DNA from: Streptomyces mashuensis | GTDB lineage: Bacteria > Actinomycetota > Actinomycetes > Streptomycetales > Streptomycetaceae | Direction: 5' to 3' | Length of the DNA stretch: 64,000 bases | NCBI RefSeq assembly: GCF_014654785.1 | Contig: NZ_BNBD01000013.1 | Span: 101,057 to 165,056 of the forward strand | Shown: positions 9,819-18,829 of the stretch, one piece after another | Position numbering within the stretch: position 1 is the first letter of the stretch | Layout of the letters: each line of letters opens with the position of its first letter | Translations under genes and position numbers: made by a program | The notes under the pieces: generated by a model | What the model saw: only the letters and a program-made list of their open reading frames with translations | What the model was told of the DNA's origin: nothing | The model's database searches: none

Positions 9819-10682
9819 TCAGGCCGCGTGCGCCGGGCCGAGCAGCATCAGGCCGATGCCCACGACCATGAGCCCGGCCGCGGCCACCCGCGGCGCCCCG
9901 AACCGTTCCTTCATCACCGCCGCCCCGATCGCCGCGCCCACGAGGATGGACGACTCGCGCAGCGCGGCCACGGGCGCCAGCGCCGCCCGCGTCTGGGCCC
10001 ACAGCACCAGCCCGTACGCCGCCACCGACAGCGCGCCGCCGAGCAGGCCGCGGACGACCACGGGCCGCAGCTGGGCGGCGAGCGCGCCGCGCCGTACGGC
10101 CAGCGCGTACGCGGGAATGGCGACGCCCTGGAGGAGCAGCAGCCAGGCGAGGTAGCCGAGGGAGGAGCCGGAGGTGCGGACGCCCATGCCGTCGACGACC
10201 GTGTACGAGGCGATGGCCAGGCCCGTGGCCGCGGCCGCGCCGATCGCGGCCCAGGGCGGCCGGGTGCCCGAGCCGCGGATGCCCCACACGGCGAGCCCTA
10301 CCAGGCCGGCGGAGGCCACGGCGACGCCGGCGAGCTGGGCGCCGCCGGGCAGTTCGCCGGCGAGGACGGCGGCCAGCACGGTGACGGCCAGGGGCGCGGT
10401 GCCGCGGGCGATCGGGTACATCTGCCCGAAGTCGCCGAGCGTGAACGACCGCATGAGCAGCAGCTGGTAGAGCACGTGCAGGACGACGGAGGTCAGCAGG
10501 TACGGCCACGTGGCGGCGGCCACCGCGGGGACGAACGGCAGGATCGCCACGGCGCACAGCGCGCCCCCGCCGCCCACGAGCGTGAAGGCCACCAGCTGGT
10601 CCTTGACGGCGTGCGCCATGGCGTTCCAGCCGGCATGCGTGACGGCGGCGACGAGGACGGCGCAGACGACGAGGGGCGTCAT
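9819..10682 (-). CDS. EamA/DMT-family membrane transporter
   Basis: 287 residues, ten predicted hydrophobic helices in two five-helix halves, as in drug/metabolite transporters of the EamA type. N-terminus VVCAVLVAAVTHAGWNAMAHAVKD (read as consecutive helix and loop) carries the NA(M/x)xK-like family signature. The likely role is export or import of a small metabolite across the cytoplasmic membrane; the substrate cannot be read. Single gene, minus strand, next to a short secreted-protein gene. Confidence 0.88.
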   Translation of the reverse strand: MTPLVVCAVLVAAVTHAGWNAMAHAVKDQLVAFTLVGGGGALCAVAILPFVPAVAAATWPYLLTSVVLHVLYQLLLMRSFTLGDFGQMYPIARGTAPLAVTVLAAVLAGELPGGAQLAGVAVASAGLVGLAVWGIRGSGTRPPWAAIGAAAATGLAIASYTVVDGMGVRTSGSSLGYLAWLLLLQGVAIPAYALAVRRGALAAQLRPVVVRGLLGGALSVAAYGLVLWAQTRAALAPVAALRESSILVGAAIGAAVMKERFGAPRVAAAGLMVVGIGLMLLGPAHAA

Positions 10683-10800
10683 GCGGCACGCCCCCGGGCG
10701 TGCCGGGCGTGGCCGGGGGCCGGTGGTATCCGTACGGGGAGGCTCATGTGGCGTGACGCTAGCGCCCGTTGGGGGCGCCGGCAGTAGCGCCGGTCACCCG

Positions 10801-12411
10801 TCAGGACGCGCGCAGCACCGCCGCCACGACCGGGCCCGCGGAGTCGCCGCCGTGGCCGCCGCCGGGGACGACCGCGGCGGCGGCCACGTCGTCGCGGTAG
10901 GCGGTGAACCAGCCGTTGGGCGCGGTCTGGCCGTCGACCTCCGCGGAGCCGGTCTTGGCGCCGGTGTCGCCGTCGAGGCCGGACATGGCCTTGGCGGCGG
11001 TGCCGGAGACGGCGGTGCGGTGCATCATCGCGCGCAGGTCGCCGGCGACCTGCGGGGGCAGCGGGCGGGCGGCGCGGGCGAGGGTGCGGCCGTCGACGGA
11101 GGGGTCGACGAGGTAGGGCTGGTGGAACGAGCCGGCGCGGACGGTGGCGGCGACGGAGGCCATATTGAGGGGGTTCATCTGCACCCGGCCCTGGCCGATC
11201 ATCGCGGCGGCCTTCCCGGCGCCGCCGTCGGACGGCACGCTGCCGTCGAAGGTGGGGACGCCGGCCTTCCACTCCAGCCCGAGCCCGAAGACGTCCCGGG
11301 CCTCGGTGGCGAGGGCGTCGTCGGAGAGCTGCCCGGCGAGGCCGATGAAGGCGGTGTTGCAGGAGGCGGCGAAGTCCTGGGCGAAGGTGGCGCCGGGGTT
11401 CTCGCTGCTCTCCACGTTGTGGAAGGTCATCCCGTAGGTGGCCGTCTTGGGGCAGGGCAGGGGCTTGCCGGGGGACGCCTTGCCCTGTTCGAGGAGGAGC
11501 GCCGAGGTGACGATCTTCAGGGTGGAGCCGGGGGCGGTCTGGCCGCTGAGCGCGGGGTTGAATTCCGTGCGCTTGGCATTGGCGACCGCGAGGATCTCGC
11601 CGGTGCTCGCCTTGACGGCGACGACGGAGGCGTCGGCGTGCCGGGAGACGGCGGACTCGGCGGCGCGCTGGGCGGCGGCGCCGATGGTGGTGCGCAGGGT
11701 GCCGGGCTTGCCGGGTGCGACGGTGTGCAGGGGCGGCCGGCCGGCGGTGGGGGCGGTGCCGCCCTCGGCGCGTACCTCGATGGCGGGGGTGCTGCCGGCC
11801 TTCTCCGCGAAGCGCTTGCGGAGGGCGGGCAGGAGCGGGGTGAGCGACGGGTAGTCGCTCTCCGAGATCTCCCTGCCGTCCCGGTCGGTGATGGCGACCT
11901 GCGGGGTGCCGGAGGGGCCGGTGCGCAGCGTCTGGCCGGGGGTGAGCTTCGGGTGGAGCACGGCGGGCCGCCAGTCGACGAGGGCCTTGCCGGTGGTGCG
12001 GCCGCGGACGACCTCGAGGGCGGAGTCGTACGTCCAGGTGGAGCGCTTGTCGCCGTAGGCGACGTGGGCGGTGACGGAGAACGGCACCTTGGCGCCCTCG
12101 GCGGTGCCGCGCTTGAAGGCGACCTGTTCGACGTGGGCGGTCTCGCGGTAGCCGGCGAGGGCGGTGCCGGCGGCGCCGGCGTCGGTGGTGAGGGCGGCGG
12201 CCCTGGCGGTGTCGCCGCCGGCCCAGGCGGCGAGGAAGTCGCGCGCGGTGCGCTCGGTCTCGTCCGCGGTGGGCGGCCCGGTCCGTACGGGCGCCGCCTG
12301 TGCCTCGCCGGTGTCGGTGACGGCGTCGACGAGGCTGTAGGCGCCGACTCCGGCGGCCCCCACCAGTGTTGCGGCCACGACCCCCGTCGCGATCTTCGCG
12401 CCTCTGCGCAT
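10801..12411 (-). CDS. penicillin-binding protein (class B-like transpeptidase with NTF2-like N-domain)
   Basis: 536 residues, extracytoplasmic D,D-transpeptidase of cell-wall synthesis. N-terminal membrane anchor (about 8-30), then an NTF2-like/MecA-N domain (about 45-160), a PBP dimerisation-like segment and a transpeptidase domain. Active-site motifs are complete: SxxK as GSTLKIV, SxN as SCN in FAASCNTAF, and KTG in GAKTGSAEVDG. The ATG at 12411 is followed by a basic-hydrophobic start MRRGAKIATGVV. Streptomyces carries several such PBPs beside pmt. Confidence 0.93.
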   Translation of the reverse strand: MRRGAKIATGVVAATLVGAAGVGAYSLVDAVTDTGEAQAAPVRTGPPTADETERTARDFLAAWAGGDTARAAALTTDAGAAGTALAGYRETAHVEQVAFKRGTAEGAKVPFSVTAHVAYGDKRSTWTYDSALEVVRGRTTGKALVDWRPAVLHPKLTPGQTLRTGPSGTPQVAITDRDGREISESDYPSLTPLLPALRKRFAEKAGSTPAIEVRAEGGTAPTAGRPPLHTVAPGKPGTLRTTIGAAAQRAAESAVSRHADASVVAVKASTGEILAVANAKRTEFNPALSGQTAPGSTLKIVTSALLLEQGKASPGKPLPCPKTATYGMTFHNVESSENPGATFAQDFAASCNTAFIGLAGQLSDDALATEARDVFGLGLEWKAGVPTFDGSVPSDGGAGKAAAMIGQGRVQMNPLNMASVAATVRAGSFHQPYLVDPSVDGRTLARAARPLPPQVAGDLRAMMHRTAVSGTAAKAMSGLDGDTGAKTGSAEVDGQTAPNGWFTAYRDDVAAAAVVPGGGHGGDSAGPVVAAVLRAS

Positions 12412-12546
12412 CCCTGATCCCTCCCCCTGGTCCCGGCGTCCTGTGTCAGGGACACCGAACGCGCACTCTACGGGGACGGATGGGGCAGGAGGCAGGTAAT
12501 GGGCGGGGAAATTGACTCAAATGCGACGGTGTGAAGGATCACGCCG

Positions 12547-12563
12547 CGGGGCCCTGGGCCCCG
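12547..12563. terminator. possible terminator after pmt
   Basis: Eight-base arms cggggccc and gggccccg around a single central t, 15 bases past the pmt stop. The stem is G+C-rich but has almost no loop as drawn, so pairing would be shorter in practice; a weak candidate. Confidence 0.35.
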
Positions 12564-12577
12564 GTCCGGACCCGGTT

Positions 12578-14353
12578 CTAGATCCAGGTGTCGAACCACA
12601 TCCGGTTGCGCCACGCCTCCAGGGGGATGGCCTGGCCGCTGTAGAGCGGGAAGAAGTAGATGAAGTTCCAGGCGATGAGGAGGACGAGCGTGCCGGCCCC
12701 CACCGCGCCCAGGACCCGGCGCCGTTCGGAGGCGCCGCGCGGGCCGAGGAGCGTCCCCGTCAGCATGGCCACGGCCAGGCACAGGAACGGGACGAAGACG
12801 ACCGAATAGAAGACGAAGATGGTGCGGTCCTGCCACAGGAACCACGGCAGGTAGCCGGCGGCCGCCCCGCACAGCACCGCCCCGGCCCGCCAGTCGCGGC
12901 GCAGCGCCCAGCGGTACAGGAGGTAGGCGAGGGCGAAGCAGGCGGTCCACCACAGCAGGGGCGTGCCGAGAGCGAGGACCTCGCGGGCGCACTTCTCGGC
13001 GGCGTCGGCGGGGCAGCCGTCCTTGCCGGGGCCGGGCGACTCGTAGAAGTACGAGACGGGCCGGGACTGGACCAGCCAGCTCCAGGGGTTGGACTGGTAG
13101 GTGTGCGGCGAGGAGAGATTGGTGTTGAACTCCCAGACCTGCTTCTCGTAGTGGAAGAGGCTGATCAGCGGGTTGACGACGCCGGCGAACGGGTAGTCCG
13201 TGCCGTGGCCGCCCTCGGTCTCGGCCCAGTGGCGCATGTAGCCGCTGTGCTTCCAGCCGGTGGTCCTGTCGTAGGTGCCGCTGTGGGTGAACCAGCCGGT
13301 CCAGGAGGCGAGATAGACGGCGACGGCGACGGGCACGGTGGCCAGGAAGGCCCAGGGCACGTCGCGGCGGAGCGTCGACAGCCAGGGCCGGCGGGCGCCG
13401 GCGGTGCGCCGGGCGCCGAGGTCCCACAGGACGGTGAGCAGGCCGAACGCGGCCAGGTAGACGATGCCGTTCCACTTGGTGGCGCAGGCCAGGCCGAGGA
13501 GGACGCCGGCCGCCAGTCGCCAGGGCCGCAGGCCCGGGCGCAGGCGGTCGCCGGCGTCGGGGTGGGGCAGGGAGGTGCCGGGGTCGGGGCCGTCGGGCAG
13601 GGCGGCGGCGAGCCGGGCGCGGGTGGCGTCGCGGTCGGCGAGCAGACAGCCGAAGGCCGCGAGCACGAAGAACATGAGCACGGTGTCGAGCAGCGCGGTG
13701 CGGCTCATGACGTAGTGCAGGCCGTCCATGGCCAGCAGGGCGCCGGCGAGGCAGCCGAGGAGGGTGGAGCGGAAGAGGCGGCGGCCGATGCGGCAGAGCA
13801 GGAACACGGAGGCGGTGCCGAGCAGCGCCACCATGAACCGCCAGCCGAAGGGGTTCAGGCCGAACAGCCATTCGCCGGCGCCGATGACCCACTTGCCGAC
13901 GGGCGGGTGCACGACGTAGGCGGGGGCGTCGCCGAGGGTGGCGTGCCCGGCGATGATCTGGTCGTTGGCGTCCTTCGGCCAGTCGGCCTCGTAGCCGAAC
14001 TGCCACAGGGCCCAGGCGTCCTTGGCGTAGTACGTCTCGTCGAATATGACGGCGTTGGGGCTGCCCAGGTGCCAGAAGCGGAGCAGGCCGGCGAAGAGCG
14101 CGACGAGCAGGGGCCCGGCCCAGCTCATGGAGCGGGCGAGCCGCAGGGCCGCGTCGGGCGCTACGCCCATCGCCTCCCAGAGCCGGGTGCCGGGCTCGGG
14201 GAACGGCGGTACGAGCCGCTCCCGCGCTCCGGGCTGCGGGGTGCGGCCGGCGGGGTCGCCGTAGCCGAACCGCCGCAGCCGGCGCTGCCACGGGGGCTGC
14301 TGCCCGTCTGCGGTCCCGGCCGTCCGGGCGTGCGTCGCGGTGTCACTGCTCAC
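12578..14353 (-). CDS. pmt: protein O-mannosyltransferase
   Basis: Integral membrane dolichol/polyprenol-phosphate-mannose:protein mannosyltransferase (PMT, GT39), which glycosylates secreted proteins and is needed for phage receptors and antibiotic tolerance in Streptomyces. 591 residues from the GTG start (VSSDTATHARTAG), the usual family length. Eleven or so helices; the first loop carries the catalytic acidic pair in IFDETYYAKDAW, and the MIR-less extracytoplasmic loop contains the DRTTGWKHSGYM segment. C-terminus RNRMWFDTWI is conserved. In-frame extension upstream of the GTG is arginine-rich and unlikely. Confidence 0.94.
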   Translation of the reverse strand: MSSDTATHARTAGTADGQQPPWQRRLRRFGYGDPAGRTPQPGARERLVPPFPEPGTRLWEAMGVAPDAALRLARSMSWAGPLLVALFAGLLRFWHLGSPNAVIFDETYYAKDAWALWQFGYEADWPKDANDQIIAGHATLGDAPAYVVHPPVGKWVIGAGEWLFGLNPFGWRFMVALLGTASVFLLCRIGRRLFRSTLLGCLAGALLAMDGLHYVMSRTALLDTVLMFFVLAAFGCLLADRDATRARLAAALPDGPDPGTSLPHPDAGDRLRPGLRPWRLAAGVLLGLACATKWNGIVYLAAFGLLTVLWDLGARRTAGARRPWLSTLRRDVPWAFLATVPVAVAVYLASWTGWFTHSGTYDRTTGWKHSGYMRHWAETEGGHGTDYPFAGVVNPLISLFHYEKQVWEFNTNLSSPHTYQSNPWSWLVQSRPVSYFYESPGPGKDGCPADAAEKCAREVLALGTPLLWWTACFALAYLLYRWALRRDWRAGAVLCGAAAGYLPWFLWQDRTIFVFYSVVFVPFLCLAVAMLTGTLLGPRGASERRRVLGAVGAGTLVLLIAWNFIYFFPLYSGQAIPLEAWRNRMWFDTWI

Positions 14354-14582
14354 CGCGCCATCGTAGGGAACGACCCCCGCCCGGTCCCGGGGGCGCCGCG
14401 CGGGGTGGTGCGCGGGAGGGATGCGCCGGTCCTGCACCGGTTCGGGAGGGAGAGGGGTGGATACGTGTCGTACGCCATGAATGTGCCGTGATCGGGAACC
14501 GTGCGCGCCCCGGCCGCGTATTTCCAAGTCCCACGACCGTGGGCGCGATCGGGGGGCGCGTGTGTAAGGGAAGGGCTCCGCG

Positions 14583-15779
14583 TTGAACCTGATCGATCTG
14601 CTGCTGGTGGTGATCGTCCTCGCCTACGCCGTCTCCGGGTACCGGCGCGGGCTGGTGGCCAGCGCCGTGCTGCTCGCCGGTTTTCTCGGCGGTGCCGTGC
14701 TGGGCGTGTGGGTGCTGCCCGTCGCCTTGGAGCCCTTCGAGCCCGGCACACGGCTGGCCGCCGTCGTGGCCGTGCTCGTCGTGCTGCTGCCGGCCGCGCT
14801 GGGGCACGCCCTGGCCGCGCGGCTGGCGTGGCGGCTGCGGGCCCGGCTGACGTGGGCGCCGGTGCGCGGCGTGGACGGGATCGGCGGCGCCGCGCTGAAC
14901 ACGGTGGCCGTGCTGCTCGTCGGCTGGATGGCCGGCAGCGTGCTGCTGTCCGCCAATTCCACGCTGCTCACCCGCGAGGTCAAGGAGTCCGCGCTGCTCC
15001 AGGCCGTGCAGCGGGCCATGCCCGAGGAGGCGCCGACCTGGTTCGGCCGCACCACCCGGGCGCTTCAGGGCGCCGGCTTCCCGCAGGTGTTCAACCCCTT
15101 CGTCAACGAGCCCGCCACGAGCGTCCCCGAGCCGTCGGGCGACGCCGTCACGCCCGAGGTGCTGAAGGTGGCGCGCAGCAGCGTCGTCAAGATCGAGGGC
15201 GTCGCCGACGTCGGCGGGGGCCGCCGCGGCCAGGAGGGCAGCGGCTTCGTGTACGCCCGCGAGCACGTCATGACCAACGCGCACGTGGTCGCCGGTGTCA
15301 CCGAGCCGACCGTCCGCGTCGGCGGCACCGGCCGCGCCCTCCGCGCCAAGGTCGTCCTCTTCGACCCGCGCACCGACGTGGCGGTGCTCGACGTGCCCGG
15401 CCTGACCGCGCCCGCCCTGCCGTTCGACACGTCGGGCCGCCGCGGCTCCCCCGCCGTCGTCGCCGGCTTCCCCGAGAACGGCGGCCTCGACCTGCGCGCC
15501 GCCGTCGTCGCCCACCAGGTCCGCGCCGAGGGCAAGGACATCTACGGCGACGAGATCGCGGTCCGCGACGTCTTCTCCGTCCGCTCCACCGTCCGCCCCG
15601 GCAACTCCGGCGGCCCCCTCCTCACCCCGGAGGGGAAGGTGTACGGGGTCGTCTTCGCCCGTTCCACCGCCGACCCCGAGACGGGGTACGCCCTCACCGC
15701 CGGGCAGGTCGCCGACGACGCGCGGCGGGCCGCCGCCGCCACGACACCGGTGAGCACGGGCAGCAGGGCGGCCCTGTGA
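14583..15779 (+). CDS. MarP-like membrane serine protease (CvpA N-domain plus trypsin-like domain)
   Basis: 398 residues from a TTG start. Four hydrophobic helices of CvpA type fill residues 1-120, followed by a periplasm-side chymotrypsin-fold protease. The catalytic triad is visible: His234 in TNAHVV, Asp265 in DPRTDVAVLD and Ser342 in RPGNSGGPL. Positions and layout match mycobacterial MarP, which protects against acid and oxidative stress by acting on cell-wall hydrolases. The substrate here is unknown. It is divergent from pmt; the aagggaaggg stretch before the TTG is a plausible ribosome site. Confidence 0.9.
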   Translation: MNLIDLLLVVIVLAYAVSGYRRGLVASAVLLAGFLGGAVLGVWVLPVALEPFEPGTRLAAVVAVLVVLLPAALGHALAARLAWRLRARLTWAPVRGVDGIGGAALNTVAVLLVGWMAGSVLLSANSTLLTREVKESALLQAVQRAMPEEAPTWFGRTTRALQGAGFPQVFNPFVNEPATSVPEPSGDAVTPEVLKVARSSVVKIEGVADVGGGRRGQEGSGFVYAREHVMTNAHVVAGVTEPTVRVGGTGRALRAKVVLFDPRTDVAVLDVPGLTAPALPFDTSGRRGSPAVVAGFPENGGLDLRAAVVAHQVRAEGKDIYGDEIAVRDVFSVRSTVRPGNSGGPLLTPEGKVYGVVFARSTADPETGYALTAGQVADDARRAAAATTPVSTGSRAAL

Positions 15780-15901
15780 ACGCCCGGTAGATCCCCTTAA
15801 GGGTGCCCGTCACGCCAGGGGCGCGCAGTCGCAGGGCGCACGCTCTTGCCACTCATTCGCAGCGCGCGCCTATCATCGAGCGGTTCACGACAACGACCGA
15901 A

Positions 15902-15940
15902 GCGATCCGGCCAGGCGATCCGGTCACGCGATCCGGCCGG
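15902..15940. repeat. three 13-bp direct repeats upstream of cbiM
   Basis: gcgatccgg recurs at 15902, 15915 and 15928 with an exact 13-base period, the intervening bases being ccag, tcac and ccgg. It lies 45-80 bases before the cbiM start. It could be a regulator site or a leader element; no function is shown by sequence. Confidence 0.7.
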
Positions 15941-15984
15941 CCGTCGTGATCTTCCAGCCGATCGAGCGGGACGGAGCGCCCCCC

Positions 15985-17073
15985 ATGCACGTACCGGACG
16001 GATTCATCGACGCCCCGGTGTCCCTCGGCACCGGGGCGGTCGCCGCCGCGTCCGTCGCCGTCTGCCTGCGCGGCGCGCGGCGGGAGCTGTCGGACGCCCA
16101 GGGCACGGACCGCACGGCCCCGCTGGCCGGCCTGGTGGCCGCCTTCGTGTTCGCCGTACAGATGCTGAACTTCCCCGTCGCCGCCGGCACCAGCGGCCAC
16201 CTGCTGGGCGGCGCGCTCGCGGCGATCCTCGTCGGCCCGTACACGGGCGTGCTGTGCATATCCGTCGTCCTGCTCATGCAGGGCGTGCTCTTCGCCGACG
16301 GCGGCCTCACCGCGCTCGGCGTCAACATCACCGACATGGCGGTCGTCACCACCGTCGTCGCCTACGCCGTGTTCCGGCTGCTGGTGAAGGTCCTGCCGCG
16401 GCGCCGCCGCGCCGTGCCGGCCGCCGCCTTCGCCGCCGCCCTCGTGTCGGTGCCCGCCGCGGCCTGCGCCTTCACCCTCATTTACGCGCTGGGCGGCACC
16501 ACCGACGTGCCGCTCGGCCAGGTGTTCACCGCCATGGTGGGCGTGCACGTCCTCATCGGCATCGGCGAGGCCGTGATCACCGCGCTGACGGTCAGCGCCG
16601 TCATGGCCGTCCGGCCCGACCTCGTGCACGGCGCCCGCGGCCTCGCCCGCCCGCTGGAGCTGCGCACCGCGGACGGGCAGGTCACCACGGCCACGCCGGC
16701 GACCGCCCCCGCCCCGGCCGCCACCCCGCGCCGCTCCGTACGGCCGCTGCTGGCCGGCGGCCTCGCCGCCGCCGTCGTCCTCGCCGGCTTCGTCAGCTAC
16801 TACGCCTCCACCAGCCCCGACGGCCTGGAGAAGGTCGCCCACGACAAGGGCATCGACCGCACCACGAAGGAGCACGCCGCCAAGGACTCGCCGCTCGCCG
16901 ACTACCAGGTGAAGGACGTCTCCGACAGCCGCCTGTCCGGCGGCCTCGCCGGCGTCATCGGCGTCGGCGCGACCCTCGCCGCCGGCACCGGCGTCTTCCT
17001 CGTCGTACGCCGCCGCGACCGGGCCGCCGACCGGGCCACCGACCGCTCCCCCGACCCCGCCGGGACGGCCTGA
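15985..17073 (+). CDS. cbiM: cobalt/nickel ECF transporter CbiM with fused CbiN-like domain
   Basis: Substrate-binding membrane component of a Co2+/Ni2+ energy-coupling-factor importer. I place the start at the internal ATG at 15985 because mature CbiM must begin MHVPDG: the amino-terminus and His2 bind the metal. 362 residues: six or seven helices of CbiM (1-225), a proline/alanine linker, then a C-terminal part with two helices and the PDGLEKV motif typical of CbiN/PDGLE proteins. Cobalt and nickel cannot be told apart. One base separates it from cbiQ. Confidence 0.93.
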   Translation: MHVPDGFIDAPVSLGTGAVAAASVAVCLRGARRELSDAQGTDRTAPLAGLVAAFVFAVQMLNFPVAAGTSGHLLGGALAAILVGPYTGVLCISVVLLMQGVLFADGGLTALGVNITDMAVVTTVVAYAVFRLLVKVLPRRRRAVPAAAFAAALVSVPAAACAFTLIYALGGTTDVPLGQVFTAMVGVHVLIGIGEAVITALTVSAVMAVRPDLVHGARGLARPLELRTADGQVTTATPATAPAPAATPRRSVRPLLAGGLAAAVVLAGFVSYYASTSPDGLEKVAHDKGIDRTTKEHAAKDSPLADYQVKDVSDSRLSGGLAGVIGVGATLAAGTGVFLVVRRRDRAADRATDRSPDPAGTA

Positions 17074-17074
17074 C

Positions 17075-17842
17075 ATGGGTGCCGGCCACTCCCACCCGCT
17101 CTACCGCGCGACGTCCTCGCCCGTCCACGCACTGCCCCCGCACTGCAAGATCGCGGCGGTCTTCTGCTTCGTCCTCGCCGTCGTCGCCACCCCCCGCGAG
17201 GCCCTGTGGGCCTTCGCGCTGTACGCGCTGCTGCTCGCCGGCGTCGCGGCCGCCGCCCGCGTCCCGGCCGGCTTCCTGCTGCGCCGCCTCCTCGTCGAGG
17301 TGCCGTTCGTGGCGTTCGCCCTGCTGCTGCCGTTCGTCGTGCCCGGCCCGCGGGTCACCGTCCTGGGCCTGCACCTCGGCCAGGAGGGCCTCTGGGGCGC
17401 CTGGAACATCCTCGCCAAGGGCACGCTCGGCGTCGCCGCGTCCGTCCTCCTCGCCGCCACGACCGAGCTGCGCGCCCTGCTGCTCGGCCTCCAGCGGCTG
17501 CGCCTGCCGTCGCTGCTCGTGCAGATCGCCGCGTTCATGCTGCGCTACGGCGAGGTCGTCACCGACGAGATGCGGCGCATGCGCATCGCCCGCGAGTCCC
17601 GCGGCTTCACCGCGCGCGGCGTCCGGCACTGGGGGGTGCTGGCGAAGTCCGCGGGGGCCCTGTTCATCCGCTCGTACGAGCGCGGCGAACGCGTCCACCT
17701 GGCCATGGTCAGCCGCGGCTACACGGGCACGATGCCGGTGATCCAGGAGGTCACCGCGACCGGCGCGCAGTGGGCACGGGCGGCGGCCCTGCCGCTGGCC
17801 GCGCTCGCGGTGACCCTGACGGCGTGGGCGGCACACCCGTAG
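17075..17842 (+). CDS. cbiQ: ECF transporter transmembrane protein CbiQ
   Basis: 255-residue energy-coupling T-component with five to six helices, linking CbiM to the ATPase. Both conserved coupling-helix Ala-Arg-Gly-like motifs are represented: ARESRGF and SRGYTG. The histidine-rich start MGAGHSHPLYR suggests metal contact. The ATG follows the cbiM stop by one base. The stop codon is the TAG inside the first copy of a 22-bp repeat array. Confidence 0.93.
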   Translation: MGAGHSHPLYRATSSPVHALPPHCKIAAVFCFVLAVVATPREALWAFALYALLLAGVAAAARVPAGFLLRRLLVEVPFVAFALLLPFVVPGPRVTVLGLHLGQEGLWGAWNILAKGTLGVAASVLLAATTELRALLLGLQRLRLPSLLVQIAAFMLRYGEVVTDEMRRMRIARESRGFTARGVRHWGVLAKSAGALFIRSYERGERVHLAMVSRGYTGTMPVIQEVTATGAQWARAAALPLAALAVTLTAWAAHP

Positions 17843-17925
17843 GGCACCGCCCCCGCACCCGTAGGGCACCGCGCCCGTCCCCGTAGGGCACCGCCCCCGC
17901 GCCCCTAGGGCACACCGCCCCCGTA
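17836..17925. repeat. 22-bp tandem repeats between cbiQ and cbiO
   Basis: Three near-identical 22-base units starting cccgtagggcaccg lie at 17836-17857, 17858-17879 and 17880-17901, followed by a degenerate fourth from 17902. The first unit overlaps the last codons and the stop of cbiQ. It fills most of the 132-base gap to cbiO. Confidence 0.85.
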
Positions 17926-17974
17926 GCCGCACCCCTGGGCGTACCCGCACCCGTCCCCCTGAGAAGGAACCCCG

Positions 17975-18736
17975 ATGACCCCACCCCCCTCCCTCCAGGT
18001 CTCCGGCCTCGCCTTCGCGTACCCCGACGGCCACCAGGCCCTCTTCGGCGTCGACCTGACCATCGGGCGCGGCGAGCGCGTGGCGCTGCTCGGGCCCAAC
18101 GGCGCCGGCAAGACCACCCTCGTGCTGCACCTCAACGGCATCCTCGGCGGGGGCGCCGGGTCGGTGCACGTGGCGGGGCTGCCGGTGGAGAAGGCCCACC
18201 TGGCCGAGGTGCGGCGCCGGGTCGGCATCGTCTTCCAGGACCCCGACGACCAGCTGTTCATGCCGACCGTGCGGGAGGACGTCGCGTTCGGCCCGGCGGC
18301 GGCCGGGCTGCGCGGCGCCGAGCTGGAGGAGCGGGTGCAGGAGGCGCTGGAGCGGGTGGGCATGGCCGGGTTCGCGGACCGGCCGCCGCACCACCTGTCG
18401 TTCGGGCAGCGCCGCCGCGTGGCCGTGGCCACCGTGCTGGCCATGCGGCCGGAGATCCTCGTCCTGGACGAGCCGTCGTCCAACCTCGACCCGGCCTCCC
18501 GGCGCGAGCTGGCCGACGTGCTGCGCTCGCTGGACGTGACTGTGTTGATGGTCACGCACGACCTTCCGTACGCGCTGGAGCTGTGCGAGCGGTCGGTGAT
18601 CCTCAGCGGCGGCGTGATCGCCGCGGACGCCCCGACCGGTGAACTGCTGTGCGACGACGAGCTGATGCGGGCGCACCGCCTGGAGCTGCCCTTCGGTTTC
18701 GACCCCCGGTCGGTGGCGGCGCCCGCCCGCCGCTGA
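17975..18736 (+). CDS. cbiO: cobalt/nickel ECF transporter ATPase CbiO
   Basis: 253-residue ABC ATPase energising the CbiMQO importer from the cytoplasm. Walker A GPNGAGKTT, Q-loop FQDPDDQLF (the ECF-type DPDDQ), signature LSFGQRRRVA, Walker B LVLDEPSSNLDP and switch histidine VTHDLPYAL are intact. The signature is SFGQ rather than SGGQ, a common variant in this subfamily. ATG preceded by gagaagga. Separated from cbiQ by the repeat array, which may set its relative expression. Confidence 0.95.
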   Translation: MTPPPSLQVSGLAFAYPDGHQALFGVDLTIGRGERVALLGPNGAGKTTLVLHLNGILGGGAGSVHVAGLPVEKAHLAEVRRRVGIVFQDPDDQLFMPTVREDVAFGPAAAGLRGAELEERVQEALERVGMAGFADRPPHHLSFGQRRRVAVATVLAMRPEILVLDEPSSNLDPASRRELADVLRSLDVTVLMVTHDLPYALELCERSVILSGGVIAADAPTGELLCDDELMRAHRLELPFGFDPRSVAAPARR

Positions 18737-18747
18737 GGGCGGGCGGG
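18722..18747 (+). terminator. possible hairpin at the cbiO stop
   Basis: Arms cccgcccgc (18722-18730) and gcgggcggg (18739-18747) with an eight-base loop that contains the cbiO stop codon. A run of c rather than t follows, so it is a weak terminator candidate. Confidence 0.45.
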
Positions 18748-18829
18748 TCCCCCCGCGGTCGGGAGCACCCCTGGGCGCGTTGCACCATGGTGGGTGGTTT
18801 TGCAGTGATCGGCACGGTGGGACAGCACA

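Noticed and set aside
15780..15984. Cobalamin riboswitch upstream of cbiM
   Set aside because: Only an isolated gccact is seen; the B12-box and the other conserved blocks are missing, and the region is short.
17836..17925. Possible CRISPR-like array
   Set aside because: Units are directly adjacent with no spacers and no cas genes are near; it is a plain tandem repeat.
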